NCBI GenBank assembly: GCA_030762895.1 | Contig: CM061070.1 | Location: forward strand, 35,925,652-35,989,651 | DNA length: 64,000 nucleotides | DNA from: Sophora flavescens | Taxonomy: Eukaryota; Streptophyta; Magnoliopsida; Fabales; Fabaceae | Direction of reading: 5' to 3' | Shown: positions 35,730 through 48,227 of the stretch, one piece after another | Position numbering within the stretch: the first letter of the stretch is position 1 | Layout: every line of letters begins with the position of its first letter | The notes under the pieces: model-generated | The model's input: the letters and a program-made list of their open reading frames with translations, nothing else | What the model was told of the DNA's origin: nothing | The model's database searches: none | Made by a program: the position numbers and the translations under genes

Positions 35730-38700
35730 ATGATACTCTTGACTGTATGTGGCAGCTGGAAATGTTACAAGATAGAAGGGAGGAAGCAGGTGTGAGTCAG
35801 CTCATAGCCGTGTGGGACAACATGGTTCGTTTGATTGTCCAGGAAGAGAGTTTTTGAGGCAGTGGGCGAAAGTGTTTTGGCTACAGGAGGGTAATCTTAA
35901 TACCCGGCCGGTTCTTTCATGCTTCAGCGACGTCTAGGTCCAAGATTAACAAGATCCAGAAGTTCCTGGATGAGAGTGCTTTTATTACGGAGGACCGAGT
36001 CCAAATTAAGTGCATTACTAGTAAGGGAGGAAAATGAATGGATCGGATGAATTTTGATTTGGATTATAATTGATCGGATAAAAAGAATCTATCAATTCAT
36101 TAAAATTATATTTAAAAAATACAATACAATCATGATCCATTTAATAAAAAACTATCTATTCATCCATCAATCACTTTTATATGGATGGATGAGAGAGAGA
36201 TATTTTGTGTTTTTTTTTAAAATTTTAAATAAAAATGGAAACAGGGAACAATCTTAAGCTAAAAAGGTCAAAAATGATCCTTTTTGTTTAAATGGATAGT
36301 AAACGATTCATTTCTTTTTCTTTGTTTGATCCAATGGAATAATTTTTTTATTGGATGGATTATTAATCATCCATCAATAAAAACAATTCAATCAAATCCA
36401 ATCCACTTAGTTTTTTTAAAATTATTGGATGGATTGGATGGATATTTGATCCGCGGATCTTTTTGCCACCCCTAATTACTAAAAACTATTTAGAGAATTT
36501 GTTCATGCATCATGAGGGTGTTTATGCTCCGGTTTTGGATGCTTTAGAACCGCGAGTGTCTGCTTAAGATAATGAGCTATTGTTTGTCCTTTTACTCACA
36601 TGGAGTTTTACTCAGTGCTTAATCAAATGCATGCTGATAAAACTTCGGGTCCTGATGGTTTTAATCAGGCTTTCTATAAGAGATCTAGGGATCTTTGTGG
36701 TGATGAGATTTTTTATGCTTGTTGTTTCTAGTTGGACAGAGGTTTCTTCCCAAGCTCAATTAATGTACTAGTATTTCTCTCATCCTGAAGAATGATAACT
36801 CGGAATCTATGAAAGACTAGCGTCCTATTTGTCTTTGCAATGTAATTTATAAGATTCTTTCAAAGGTTCTAGCTAATAGATTGAAATTGGTTCTTCATAA
36901 ATGTGTCTCAAATGTTCGGTTGGCTTTTGTGCCTGGTTGCTTTATCCTTATCCTGGATAATGCTATTGGCTATTGAGATAGTTCGTTATATGAAAAGCAA
37001 GACTAAAGGGAAACTGAGGGATGTGGTTCTTAAAATAGATATGAGCAAGGCTTATGATCATGTAGATTGAGGTTATCTGCACGCAATGATGAGGCATATG
37101 GGCTTTGTTGATAAATGGGTTGAGTGGATTATGCTCCGTGTGGAAACTGTTAGCTGAATGGTTTTAATGAACCAAAAGCCTGTTGGTTCCATCTAACCTG
37201 GTCGAGGTCTCAGGAAAGAGGATCATCTTTCTTCTTACAGGTTTATTCTTTGCTCTGAAGGCTTAACCACTATTATTAACCGGGCTAAAGGTAGATGTGA
37301 TCTTCATGGAGTGAAGGTTTGCAGAGGTGCTCCTATTATATCCCACCTCTTATTCGCAGATGATTGTTTTTTATTCTTCAAAGCTAAGGATAATGAAGCC
37401 ACAACTACGAAGGATATCCTCTCTACTTATGAAATAACTTTAGGTCAGGAAATTAATTTTCAGAAGTCTGAGATCTTCTATTGCAAAAATGTTCAGGTGG
37501 AGACTCTTGATTTTATTACTACTCTTCTTGGGGTCCAAATCTGCTTGGGCACAGGTAAGTACTTAGGTCTCCCTTCTATGATTGACAGAAGCAAAAAGGC
37601 TATGTTCAAATTTATTAAAAATCGGGTTTTGCACAAAATTAATTCTTGGGGTGATCAGTCTTTATCTAAGGCTGGGAAGGAAGTGATGATTAAATCGATT
37701 CTCCAATCAATCCCAACTTATTTCATGAGTATTTTCCTCACTCCTCCCTCTTTAGAGGATGAGATTCATAAGCTTATGAATTCCTTTTGATGCGGTAGTG
37801 GTAGGGATCGTTGTAAAGGCATCAAATGACTATCTTGGGATAAGCTTGCCATGCACAAGTTTGATGGTGGTATGGGCTTCAGGAATCAATATGCTTTCAA
37901 AGTGACGCTTCTAGACAAACAAGGATCGAGGTTTTTGTCACAGCCAAATTATCTTGTGGCCAAGCTTTTCAAAGCCAAATATTACCTGCATTGTGATTTT
38001 CTAGAAGCTAATGTCGAAAACAATCCTAGCTATGTTTGACAAAGTTTATGTGAAGCTAGGGTAGTTCTTAAGGAAGGTATCAGGTGGAGGATAGGAGTTG
38101 GGAATTGTGTCCAGGTCTGGCTTGATGTGTGGACTAACGACACCAAATTACAACCCCAGGTAATACCGCTGTTGTCGATCCCAATCTCCGTGTGTGTGAT
38201 CTGTGGGAAACCGGTAGAAAGTCATGGAACGTTAACTTTGTTGAAGTGATCATGAGTCCTGAGTTTGCAAATTTTTTTAATACCCCTTTGCTTGATGCGG
38301 TGCATGAGGATAGAATAGTGTGGTGGCCAGACCGTAAAAGTATTTACTCTGTCCAGACTACATATAGCCTTTGTTTGGATCATTTGTTGGACTTGGATCA
38401 TCTGAAAGTAGATGGTGACTGGAAGGGGTTGTAGCATCTCAAAGTTCCCTCAAAAGTGAAGAACTTCTTATGTAGGGCGGCCTGCGACTATCTCCCCACC
38501 AAGTCTTAGCTTGATGATCATGGTGTCCAGTGCTCTTCTTTATGCCCTTCGTGTGAATCTAATGTTGAAGATAGCTGGCATGTCCTTTTTACTTGTGCCA
38601 AAAGCAAGGGTGTTTGAAGGAAGGTTAACTTGTGGGGAGTCATTTCCATCAACTTGGAGAGTTCTAATAACTTTAGTGATATGTTCTTCTCGTCTCCACT

Positions 38701-39424
38701 CAACTCACGACTGCTGAGAAGATTATTTGGGCCATGACGTTATGGAGTATATGGAGGAGCCGCAACTTGAAGATCTGGGAAGGTCATGATGAGGGTGTAA
38801 GGGCTATAGTGTTCCGTGCCAATAACCTGCTAGATGAATGGTCCAAAGCTCGTGACACTGGAGACCTCCCTCGTCCTGCCCATAGCTCATGAAGTGCAGA
38901 CGATGGAGTCAACAGGATCGTTGGAGTAAACCTCCTTTGGGTTTCGTGAAGTGCAATATTGATGCGTATTTTTTTGAGGATTATAATTAGGTGGGTATTA
39001 GTACATGTCTTAGGGATGAGCTTGGTAATTTTTGGGGAGCTAAAACTCGGTGGTTCAAGCATGTTATTGATGTTCGCATGGCAAAAGTTGTCGGACTCTA
39101 TTTTCTCTATTTTTTTATTAATTGGATGAAAGATTTTTCAGTTGGAGAATGACATCTTTGAGCTGGATTCCAAGATATCAGTGGATAGTATGCATTCCAT
39201 GTGTGATGAAATCACTGAGTTTGGTGCAATTATTTTCTTTTATAAGGATTTACTTTTGTCGTTTTGTCAAAACTCTCATATTAAATTTACTAGGAAACAA
39301 GCTAACATGATTACTTATAGCTTAGCTAAGATGGTCATCCTCTATGCTAGTCATCATTCTTTCTTTGATATACCAACATATATTGTTTCCTTGATTATAA
39401 TGAAATGCAATAGATCTCTTTTGT
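35730..39424 (+). pseudogene. LINE-2 RT, zf-RVT and RNase H
   Basis: RT starts are visible at 36640-36690 (KTSGPDGFNQAFYK) and about 37035-37068 (KIDMSKAYDHVD). The catalytic box is SHLLFADDCFLFF in frame 37311-37790. The zinc-binding domain lies at about 38330-38620 (WKGL..LKVPSKVKNFLCRA, CPSCESNVEDSWHVLF with shifts). A C-terminal RNase H-like domain follows at about 38935-39424 (FVKCNIDA, then frame 39142-39426 with FTRKQANMITYSLAK), ending in TAA before the A tail. Frameshifts and stops occur every few hundred bases. Confidence 0.9.
36022..36474. mobile_element. hAT-like MITE nested in LINE-2
   Basis: Ends are TAAGGGAGGAAAA at 36022 and the inverse of TAGGGGTGGCAAAAA ending at 36474. Flanks are ATTACTAG (36014-36021) and ATTACTAA (36475-36482), an 8-bp duplication with one mismatch. 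The inside is built of GGATGGAT / ATCCATCC runs in inverted arrangement, with no coding capacity. The LINE reading resumes after it. Confidence 0.9.
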
Positions 39425-39454
39425 AAATAAAAAAAAATGTTATTTCTTATGTTT

Positions 39455-40930
39455 AATATGGTTTCAATAAAATTAATGACATTTTTAAATTGGGTAGCAC
39501 TCGAAAATATTTATAGCTACGAAATAGCTAGGGATTTGGTTACGAATTAGCTATGAAATAGTTATAGGTTGCACTATTGTTAGTTTATGCAAATGCTTAA
39601 TGCTATACGAGTTATTAACTGCGAGGTATTATATGATAGTAGCAGCGAAACACTTTTTTTAGCTAATTTATGATTTTTTTATTTTTTTTTAGTAGCATAA
39701 CTAATCTTAATATTGTTAAGACAAAAACCTCTTGAACTATGTTTTAACGTAACTAACTTTCTGAAGCAAATTTGAGTATTCTGAAAAGAGAATGACTAAT
39801 GATTGTATGGGAGATGTATAATAGAAGCACATGGAAAGGTTGATTAAATCAGACAGACCGTGGAAATGAAGTTTGAATATTCAAAGACTATGAAAAATTC
39901 AGAATATCCAAAGCATCAGAAACTTACTTCCTCAACAAGGTGTACAAAGTTGAAAAGTGAAATCAACTTTATGAGATTATCATAACAAAACATGCTAAAC
40001 CATCTTTCAACATGAGTGAATCACCATAAGTATGAAGAATCATTCAGAAATCATGCATAAGAAGATAAAAGGTTGATCATCAGAAGCTCAACCAGATGCC
40101 ATCAGAAGCTTATAAAAAAATTCCAGACAAGAATTAATGAACAAACAAGATTCTGAGCGTTATACAACTAGAAGAGTCCTTGTGCAGCTGTAAGCATAAC
40201 ACTCACATTCTAAGAAGGTGTTATTCAAAAATCAGCTCTTGGACCATCAGAAACTTCATTAGAAGCTTATCATAAAGATTGATGATTGAAACATTCAAAC
40301 AAGTTTCTCAAGATCATCGAACCAGAAGAATGATCAACCATGGTTCCCATACAGCTATGTGCAAAACATTCATATGAACTGGAGCTGTAACAACAATCAT
40401 AAAAAACTTACAAACCATCATAAAGGTTATCAGAAAGGAGCATCATAAGACTGAAGATCCGAATGATCCATAACATTCTCCCAAAGGCTGCACACACTCA
40501 GATGATTTTGATGATGAGGTCAAATGACATTTGGAACTTCTCTTCTTGAAGATTATTTGAATAACCTTAGGAATCAATGAAAGTTTTTCATTCTGATTGG
40601 TTATAAGTTGGCTCCAGTAATTCTAATTGGTTAATCATATGTTTGATATCATGAAAAATTATTTTGAAACTTAGAAGAATGTTTAGAGAGTATTTGGAAA
40701 GTTTTCAAGTCGCCAATAATTCAAATTTTGTTTTTGGAATGGAAGTAGTCGATTACCATATGAAGGAGTCGATTACGTTGTTTATAAAATCAATATTTTC
40801 AATTTGGAATCAAGTAATCAATTACCATAAGTAGTAGTTGATTACTTGTTCATCAGAAACCCATAAACTCTATTTGAAAAAAAGTAATCGATTATCAAGC
40901 TTAGTAATAGACTACTTTTTGATTTACATT
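39455..40930. repeat. unassigned repeat, LTR-like, with GTAATCGATTAC-type motifs
   Basis: No reading frame of note. 39790-40530 resembles LTR or untranslated sequence of legume Copia elements, with repeated CATCAGAAGCT. At 40746-40920 there are about six GTCGATTAC / GTAATCGATTA motifs, paired about the palindrome. It ends abruptly where Copia-II RT sequence begins. Confidence 0.45.
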
Positions 40931-40933
40931 GGG

Positions 40934-43900
40934 TTACATGGGAGTTTTCATAGGCTTTAAGCTATCCATCTTGTACTTCTTTAGAATCTCTTTGGTGTAT
41001 TTTTGTTGATGGTTGTAAATACCATCACTTGTCTGCTTGATTTGTAGTCCAAGAAAGAACTTTAATTCTCTCATCATGTTCATCTCAAATTCTGCTTGCA
41101 TCAACTTAGAAAATTCTTTGCAAAGCTTTTCATTAGTAGCTCCAAAAATAATATCATCAACATATATTTGAACTACTATGAAGTTACCTTTTGAGCATTT
41201 CTTAAACATGGTTGTATCTACTTTTCCTCTTATAAACCCATTATACATGAGAAAAGAACTAAGCCCATGCTCTAGGTGCTTGTTTCAAACCAAATAAAGC
41301 ATTTTTTAAGTTTGAAAACATGATCTGTTTTATTGGGATCTTCAAAACCAAGGGCTTGTTTAACATACACTTCTTCTTTCAATTATTCCATTTAGAAAGG
41401 CACTTTTTACCTCCATTTGAAATAAATTGATTTGGTGTTATGCAACATATGACATAAGTGCAAAAGTTTTAGTGTAGTTAATACCTTCTTGTTGGTTATA
41501 GCCTTGTGCTACTAACCTTGCTTTATTTCCGACAACTTTGCCATCTTCATCAAGATTGTTTCTGAAAACCCATCTTGTTCCAATAATAGACTTGTCTGTT
41601 GGTTTGGAGACAAGTGTCCAACCATCATTCCTTGTGAACTGGTTAGTTCCTCTTGCATGGCAATAATCCAGCTTTCATCTTCAAGAGCCTCTTCCATATG
41701 CTTTGGTACAATTTTTTACATAAAAACCATATTGCTCGATTCTCTTAAGACTGATATGGTTCTTACACCTTCAAAGGGATTTCCAATAATGAGTCCTTAG
41801 TAAGATGAGCTTTGAATTTCCAATCTCTTCTAAGATCATCATGTTGACTTTGACTTGTTTGTTGACTTGTCTGATGACTTGTCTGCTCAACTTGTTTGTC
41901 AGACTCTTCAACATGTTTATTTTTAGACACGTCCGGTTGTTACCTGTCTTGTCTGTTTAGGTCAAGTTTTGAAAGATCGTCTTCTAGATCTGATAGTTCT
42001 CTATCAGTCTTTAGACCATCATTCAATTTCACATGAATGGATTCCTCAACAACAGAGGTTCTAGAGTTATAAACTCTATATTCCTTAGACATTTCAGAAT
42101 ATTCAATGAAGATACCTTTATCCACTTTGGAATCAAACTTTGCAAGTTGATCCTTAGTGTTCAAAATGAAGCACTCACATCCAAATGCATGGAAGTAAGA
42201 TATGTTGGGTTTTCTCCTTTCCACGGTTCATAAGAAGTCTTCTTTAGAAAAGGTCTTATAAGTAATTTGTTATGTACATAACTTGCAGTGTTTACTGCTT
42301 CGGCCCAAAAGTACTTAGGGAGATTATTTTCATTGAGCATAGACCTAGTCATCTCTTGCAAAGATATGTTCTTTCTCTCAACCACTCCATTTTTCTATAG
42401 AGTTTTAGGTGCAGAGAAATTGTGAGAGGTCCCATTCTCCTCACAGAACAGTCTGAATTGCTCATTTTCAAATTCTCCCCATGATCACTTCTAAAGGTAG
42501 AAATACAGAAACTTTGCTAATTTTTGTACTTTCTTATAAGATACAGAGAAAGCCTTAAAAGACTCATCCTTGTGAGTTAAGAAAAGTACCCATGTAAATC
42601 TTGAATAGTCATCAACTATGACAAATCCATATTTCCTTCCAGCCAAGCTAGCAACACTAACTGGTCCAAACAGATCCATGTGTAACAACTGAAGAGGTCT
42701 AGAGGTTGATACTTGGTTTTTAGATTTGAAACTTGATTTTACTTATTTACCTCTCTAACATGCATCACACAAAAAATCTTTCTTAAAACTGATATCAGGC
42801 AATCCTCTCACTAGGTTATCCTTTTTCAATTTTGAAATCAATTTCATACTAGCATGTCCTAGTTTCTTATGCCACAACCATTTTTCATCCTCTTTTGACA
42901 TTAGATGGGTTACACTTTGATCTGAAAGTTCGATCAGCTCAATCTTGTAAAGATTTTGTTGCCTACTAGCTGAAAAGAGGGTATTGCCACTCTTTTCTTT
43001 GACTATGCATGCATTCTTAGTAAAGGAGACCTCAAATCCACTATCACATAATTGAGTTATGCTAAGTAAATTGTGTCTTAATCCTTTAATCATAAGAACA
43101 TTGTTTATTGACGGAAGAAGGGGTTTACCACCAATGGCACCGATACCAATCACTTTCCCTTTTTAATTGCCTCAAAAGGTAATATATCCTCCTTTCTTAA
43201 GTTGGAGGTCTTGGAACATAGACCTTTCTCCTGTCATGTTCTGCGAGTAACCATTGTTTAGATACCATCAGAGGTGTTTTCTTTGTCCTATTAAGGACAT
43301 CTCAGTTCCATATTTCGAATCTGTGTTGGTCATCAGACAGAGGTTTGCTTCTTCCACTATCTCTTCATCTTCAGAAGATGTTTACTCCAGATCTTCTCAT
43401 GTGGCCATGATCCCTTTCTTCTTCTTTCTCAAGAACTTCTTTTGAGGGGCCTTCTTCAGTTGAGGGCATTCAGCTTTGATGTTACCAGGCTTCTTGCACT
43501 CATAGCAGACAATTGGACTCTTATCTGTTGATGTGGACTCTTTGTAGTTTTTTTCTTTGTTAAACTTTCTGAAGGACCTTTCCTTTCTGAACATTTTATT
43601 TTTCCAGAGCTTTCGCATCCTTCTGGGCATGAGAGAGAGCTCTTCATAACTTTCAGAATCCTCATCTTTAGACTCATATGTGCTACGGGTAGACTCGTAT
43701 TCCTTCAAATCTTTTAGGGCTTTAATTGCTTTCTGAAAAGCCTTTAGAGCAATAGACTTGACATTTTTGGTTGACACATCATCACTGAGTTCTTGTTCAT
43801 GAACAGCGAGGGTACCAAGAAGTTCATCCATAATCAAGGTAGTGAGATCCTTGGCTTGAGATATAGCAATGACCAGGGGTCTCCATTGCTTTGGAAGACT

Positions 43901-44440
43901 TTTGAGTATCTTTGCAACCTTATCAACATTTGTATAGGTTTTTCCAAGAGACTTCAAGCCATTTATGATAGCTTAGAATCTCCCTATCATCTGAGCAACA
44001 GATTCACCTTTCTTCATGGTGAACAGATCATACTTTCTGACAAGTATGACAATCTTTGACTCTTTTACCTTTGTTGTTCCTTCATGTGTTACAGATAGAG
44101 TGTCCCACATCTCTTTTTCATAGTCACAAGCACATACATTTTCAAACGCTTCTGGACTGAGATAACAGATTATTGCATATTGGCTTTGTGGTTCAACTCT
44201 CATTTTGTCTTTTCTGCAGTTGTCCACTGAACTTTTGGTTTGTCAGTATCATCCTCATTCTTTGGAGTGTAGGAACCATCAATGATGACAGCCCAGAGAT
44301 CTGAGTTTGTTGAGAGAATAAACCATTGAAACATTTATTTCCAATAGTTGTAGTTTTCTCCATTGAAGAATGGAGGTCTAGTCATGGAAGCTCCTTTAGA
44401 TTGGTGGCTTCCACTTGAGCTTGCTCCAGCAGTAATGTCT
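40934..44440 (-). pseudogene. Copia-II gag-pol (broken, truncated)
   Basis: Gag UBN2-type domain lies at about 43397-44227 with shifts. A zinc knuckle reads CYECKKPGNIKAEC, with Asn where the third ligand should be His. The pre-integrase domain is at 42755-43153 (NLLSITQLCDSGFEVSF, LWHKKLGHASMKL). Integrase core is at 42161-42688 (MDLFGPVSVASLAGRKYGF, then MVERKN). Linker frames lie at 41940-42224 and 41512-41697. RT at 40934-41248 has an intact active-site YVDD. At least five frame breaks. Confidence 0.92.
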
Positions 44441-44493
44441 ATTATTCATGATCTTTCCTCTAAACTTATTAGGTGTTCAACCCAGAGGCTGGG

Positions 44494-44504
44494 CTTTGAT
44501 ATCA
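44494..44504 (-). promoter_or_regulatory. primer-binding site of Copia-II
   Basis: Minus strand reads TGATATCAAAGC directly beside the LTR end, two mismatches from the initiator-tRNA(Met) complement TGGTATCAGAGC; the first mismatch is shared with Copia-I. Confidence 0.75.
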
Positions 44505-45263
44505 ACTGAAATAGACATATATAAACACGAGAAGGGGGGTTGAATTGTGTTTATCTAACTTTTAGATAAAGTTAAAAACTTTTCGCAAGCATAAGCTCAG
44601 AGCCGACAAATGAAAAACAAAACAGTCAGACAAGTGACTTGTCTTAAGGTTTTCAGCAGAAAGCACACAAGCATGCAAGATAAAAAATACTTTATTGATA
44701 TTCACAAATTTAACCCCTCTAGTTAGTTAACAGTTAAGATAAATAAATAAACTAAAGAGATAAGGATAGAGATAGACACGACTATTTTATCTTGGTTCAC
44801 CCCTTAACAATTAGGGCTACGTCAAGTCCTTGCCAGCACCAAGTTTTCTTTCATTATAATTGATCAGGTTACAAGACAGACAAGTATTCTTTGCACACCT
44901 AGCTTGCCCAGGTTCCAAGACAAGTATTCTTTGCACACATATCCTCTTCAGGCTAACTCAAATTTTGTTTGAAAGAAAGTCTAATAAATACAACTTTGCA
45001 AATCTTTCACTAACACTCACCAGAGTGGATTTAATGTGACGGTTTGAAAAACTGCGTAATAACTTCAAATGATTGAAGAATAAAGAATGAAATAATGAAG
45101 ATTTAAATGCGTAGAGTAATGGCTCTTGAGTTAGTGTTGTGTTGTTGTCTTCATCTTCAATGTCTTCTCTATTTATAGCCTTCAATAAATTTGAATCCTT
45201 AGAGACATTCCTTCAGAATTTTGGCTTTAAGCTGAACTTCATTAAATGCAATAGAGTCATTCT

Positions 45264-46483
45264 TGTTGGTCGTGGCAACCATAACCCAAGAGTGGGGGTG
45301 AATTGGATTTATAAAATTTTCGTCCCCTTTTTGTGACCTAGACTAATTTTTGAGAAATTGTAAAAAGATAAAGGAAGTGGAAATCACACAATCAATTTAT
45401 ATTGGTTCAATCACTCCCTTGAGTGACCTACATCCAGTCCCCACAATACATTTGTGAGTATTTTCCACTAATAATCAATTCAAACTTTACAATACGTAGA
45501 GCACTCTCCACTTGGATACCCCACCTTATGCAAGAGCCTCAATACTACTCACCAAAGGGATACCCCACCCTTTAGACTTAAGGATACTTCACCTTAAGAT
45601 TTTCTCTCAATAGAAGAAGGATACCTCACCTTCTTCTTCTAAAGGGATACCCCACCCTTTCACAAAGAGCCCTCTTCACTTGCGATACCTCACCCATGTG
45701 CAAAAGTCTCCAAATCTACTCAAGGGATACCTCACTCTTGTTACAAATCAAACTAGAGAGATTCCTCACTCTCTTTAACCAACACAAATCAAGTAATAAG
45801 TGATTACAAAGAAGAATACCTCAAAAGGTTGAATCAATACAAGTTGAAGCACTATAACTCTTGTGTAGGATTGGCTCAAATCTTGATCTCAAGAGTGGTT
45901 AATGAGGTTAGAGTTGTTGTTCAAGTGTTCTTAGAGTGATAACCTAGGGTTTTCGGAGCTACTGTAGTGTATTTATAGTGAGGGGTGAAAATATTACCGT
46001 TTTGCATAGCTGTCACGCGTTTTCTACACTTTCTGCGACGTATAATCGATTACGAGACTTCCTATAATCGATTATGTCCATCAGATAATCGATTATGGCC
46101 ATTTGATAATCGATTATGAGGCCTCTTTTTACATTTTTGAGTTTTTCAGAAACCAATAATCGATTAGGGACTTCCACATAATCGATTATGACAATTCTTT
46201 TATTAGAAAAATTATATTTTTCAACCTTAGGAACATTCTTAACTATTATGAAAATCATTTTTGACCTTTAGCTCATTTCATAAATTATTAAAATCATCTT
46301 TCCAACTCTTTGAAAAACCTTAAACCCATTTTCAATTTTAAAACCCAATTTTAGTTATTTCAATTTTTAATAGCCAATCCTACACTTGAATCTTACAAAT
46401 AATCCTAAGACCAAACTCAACTATATACCCTTGAAGTCCTTCTTTTGGTCTTGGATAATCTTTCCTTGATCTTGCAATTTTCA
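45264..46483 (-). mobile_element. solo LTR nested in the Copia-II LTR
   Basis: Plus-strand ends are TGTTGGTCGTGG at 45264 and TTTTCA at 46483, flanked by ATTCT (45259-45263) and TTTCT (46484-46488), a 5-bp duplication with one mismatch. The AGAGTGGGGGTGAATTGG near 45290 and a TATA (TATTTATAG on plus, 45970) show LTR character. Repeated 'ggataccccaccct/ggatacctcac' phrases fill 45515-45780, and a TAATCGATTA array lies at 46041-46190. No internal region is present, so it is a recombination product. Confidence 0.75.
46041..46190. repeat. ATAATCGATTAT array
   Basis: Six copies of the palindrome TAATCGATTA at about 46043, 46064, 46085, 46106, 46156 and 46180, first four spaced 21 bases apart. A related GTAATCGATTAC cluster occurs at 40746-40920 in a different repeat. 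Confidence 0.9.
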
Positions 46484-48227
46484 TTTCTCAATCAATTGCT
46501 TTCCTTTTACTGCTCATCATCAAAATTAATTTCCTGAAAGTACATAGCATCCACAGTTCTGGGCAGTCACTAATGTTTAGGAATGTTGCTTGTAATCTAA
46601 CAGAGGGGTTTAGTGCTTTATGCTTTCTGCAAGAGCCAATCTCGTAGTTCTTCAGATTGCTTTTTGTACTTTGTTGTGCATATTTCCCTTTTCGTGTAAC
46701 TTCCAGATGTACTAGGGAATAAAGTATTTTGGCAGCACTTCTATTCTGAGTTACAAGGTTACTTTTGAATATTCGACCTTCTATAACATTTATGATAGAG
46801 ATCTTCAGCATATTTGACTTGAGTAGACAGCTCAAGAAAGTCTTTAGTCTTGAGTGTTCTTCATTGAGTTTTAGCAGACGGGTGAAGATGCTTCATTAGA
46901 TAGGTTGACTTTTTTTTTCAGAAAGTCAACAACTCCATATAAGCTTCAGACAGGTGAGACTTCTTCATTAGACGAGTTAGCTATCTTCATAAGACGAGTG
47001 ATTTCCATCTTTAACCAAGATTGACTTAGGGCAGACGAGTGATCAATAACACTTAAAAATATTAATCTGCATATTAAGTAGACAGGTCAGCAACCAATAT
47101 GTAGTTCAATTAAATCATTGAACAAAGGTGAGTAAATTTTAGTTTTAATCCTTGTACTTTTTTTTCGTTGGTTTTAATCCCTGTGAATTTAAAACTTTTG
47201 ATTTTTGTCCCTACTCTCAGTGGCACTCTTTTAAGTGTAGACTTGGCTAACAGAGCGCCACGTCATCATTACCACATTAGTTCATTATTATTATTTTAAG
47301 CCACCAAGTCTGCGACATTATAATATTAATTTTTTATAAAATGTTAACATTAATTATTATTATATTTTACCATTATATTATTTTAATAATTATTATTATA
47401 ATATAATTATTTTGTTTATAAAACCAAACTGCCCATTTTTCTTCCTCTTTCTCCATCGTTCCTCCTTCATTCTGAAGCAATCTTGCTTCCTCCTTCTGAA
47501 GTGTTTCTTCATACCTTCTGCAACATTTTTTTACTTCCATTCAGACCTGTGTTTTTCTTCTTCTTTCTCTCATGTTTTCCCCTTTCGTTCTCCTGCAATG
47601 AATTTCTACAGTGGAGACCATGACACCCTCCTCAACACAAAATAGCATAAAAATTGTTGCAGAATGAGGAATCAAGATTACTGTAGAATGAGGAAAGAAT
47701 GGAGGAAGATGAAGAATAAATGACAATCAGGTTTTATAAGAAAAAAATATATAATATTATAATAATTAAAAACTAAAATAACATAATGGTTAAATATAAT
47801 AATAAGTCATGCTAATATTTTTATAAAAAATTAAAAATATTTATGTGGCAACCGCTTAAAATAATAACAATTAAACTGACGTAACAATGCTGATGTGATG
47901 CTCTATTAGCCACGTCAGCACTTAATAGAATGGTACGACGGTGGGGACTAAATTCAAAGGTTTTAAATTTACAAGAACCAAAACCAACAAAAAAAAGTAT
48001 AGGAAGTAAAATCAAAATTTACTCACTTTTCGGGGAATAAAACCAAAGTTTATTTTCATACGTGGCAGCTAATGTGGCATATTTGCTGACATGGCTGAGT
48101 CACGTCAGCACTTAATACGGTTAGGGGATAACTGACGGTAGGAACTAAAATCAAAAGTGTCTTTATTTTACAGGGACCAAAACCAATAAAAAAAGAATAT
48201 ATATAAGAACTAAAATCAAAACTCACC

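Larger units (their letters stand above)
35698..39438 (+). mobile_element. LINE-2 (L1-type) with 16-bp target duplication
   Basis: GTTATTTCTTATGTTT occurs at 35682-35697 and again at 39439-39454, directly after an A-rich tail (39427-39437), so both ends are fixed. The element is 5'-truncated: no gag-like frame or endonuclease, and the sequence starts just before the RT. It carries a hAT-like MITE at 36022-36474. Coding parts have many stops. Confidence 0.95.
40931..47125 (-). mobile_element. Copia-II (Sirevirus-like), 3'-truncated
   Basis: Same lineage as Copia-I, on the minus strand: 5' LTR (interrupted by a solo LTR), primer site, gag, integrase and half of RT. It stops at about 40931 inside the RT-RNase H linker (reading ...LKPMKTPM), so RNase H, any env-like frame and the 3' LTR are absent. 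Confidence 0.9.
44507..47125 (-). repeat. Copia-II 5' LTR (with nested solo LTR)
   Basis: Starts TGAAATAGAC on the plus strand at 44507, next to the primer site. A minus-strand TATA (CTATTTATAG on plus) lies at 45169-45178. The part from 45264 to 46483 is a foreign solo LTR. The outer end is placed at about 47125 (ATTGAACA), which would give TG..CA ends. Net length is then about 1.4 kb, close to the Copia-I LTR. Confidence 0.7.
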
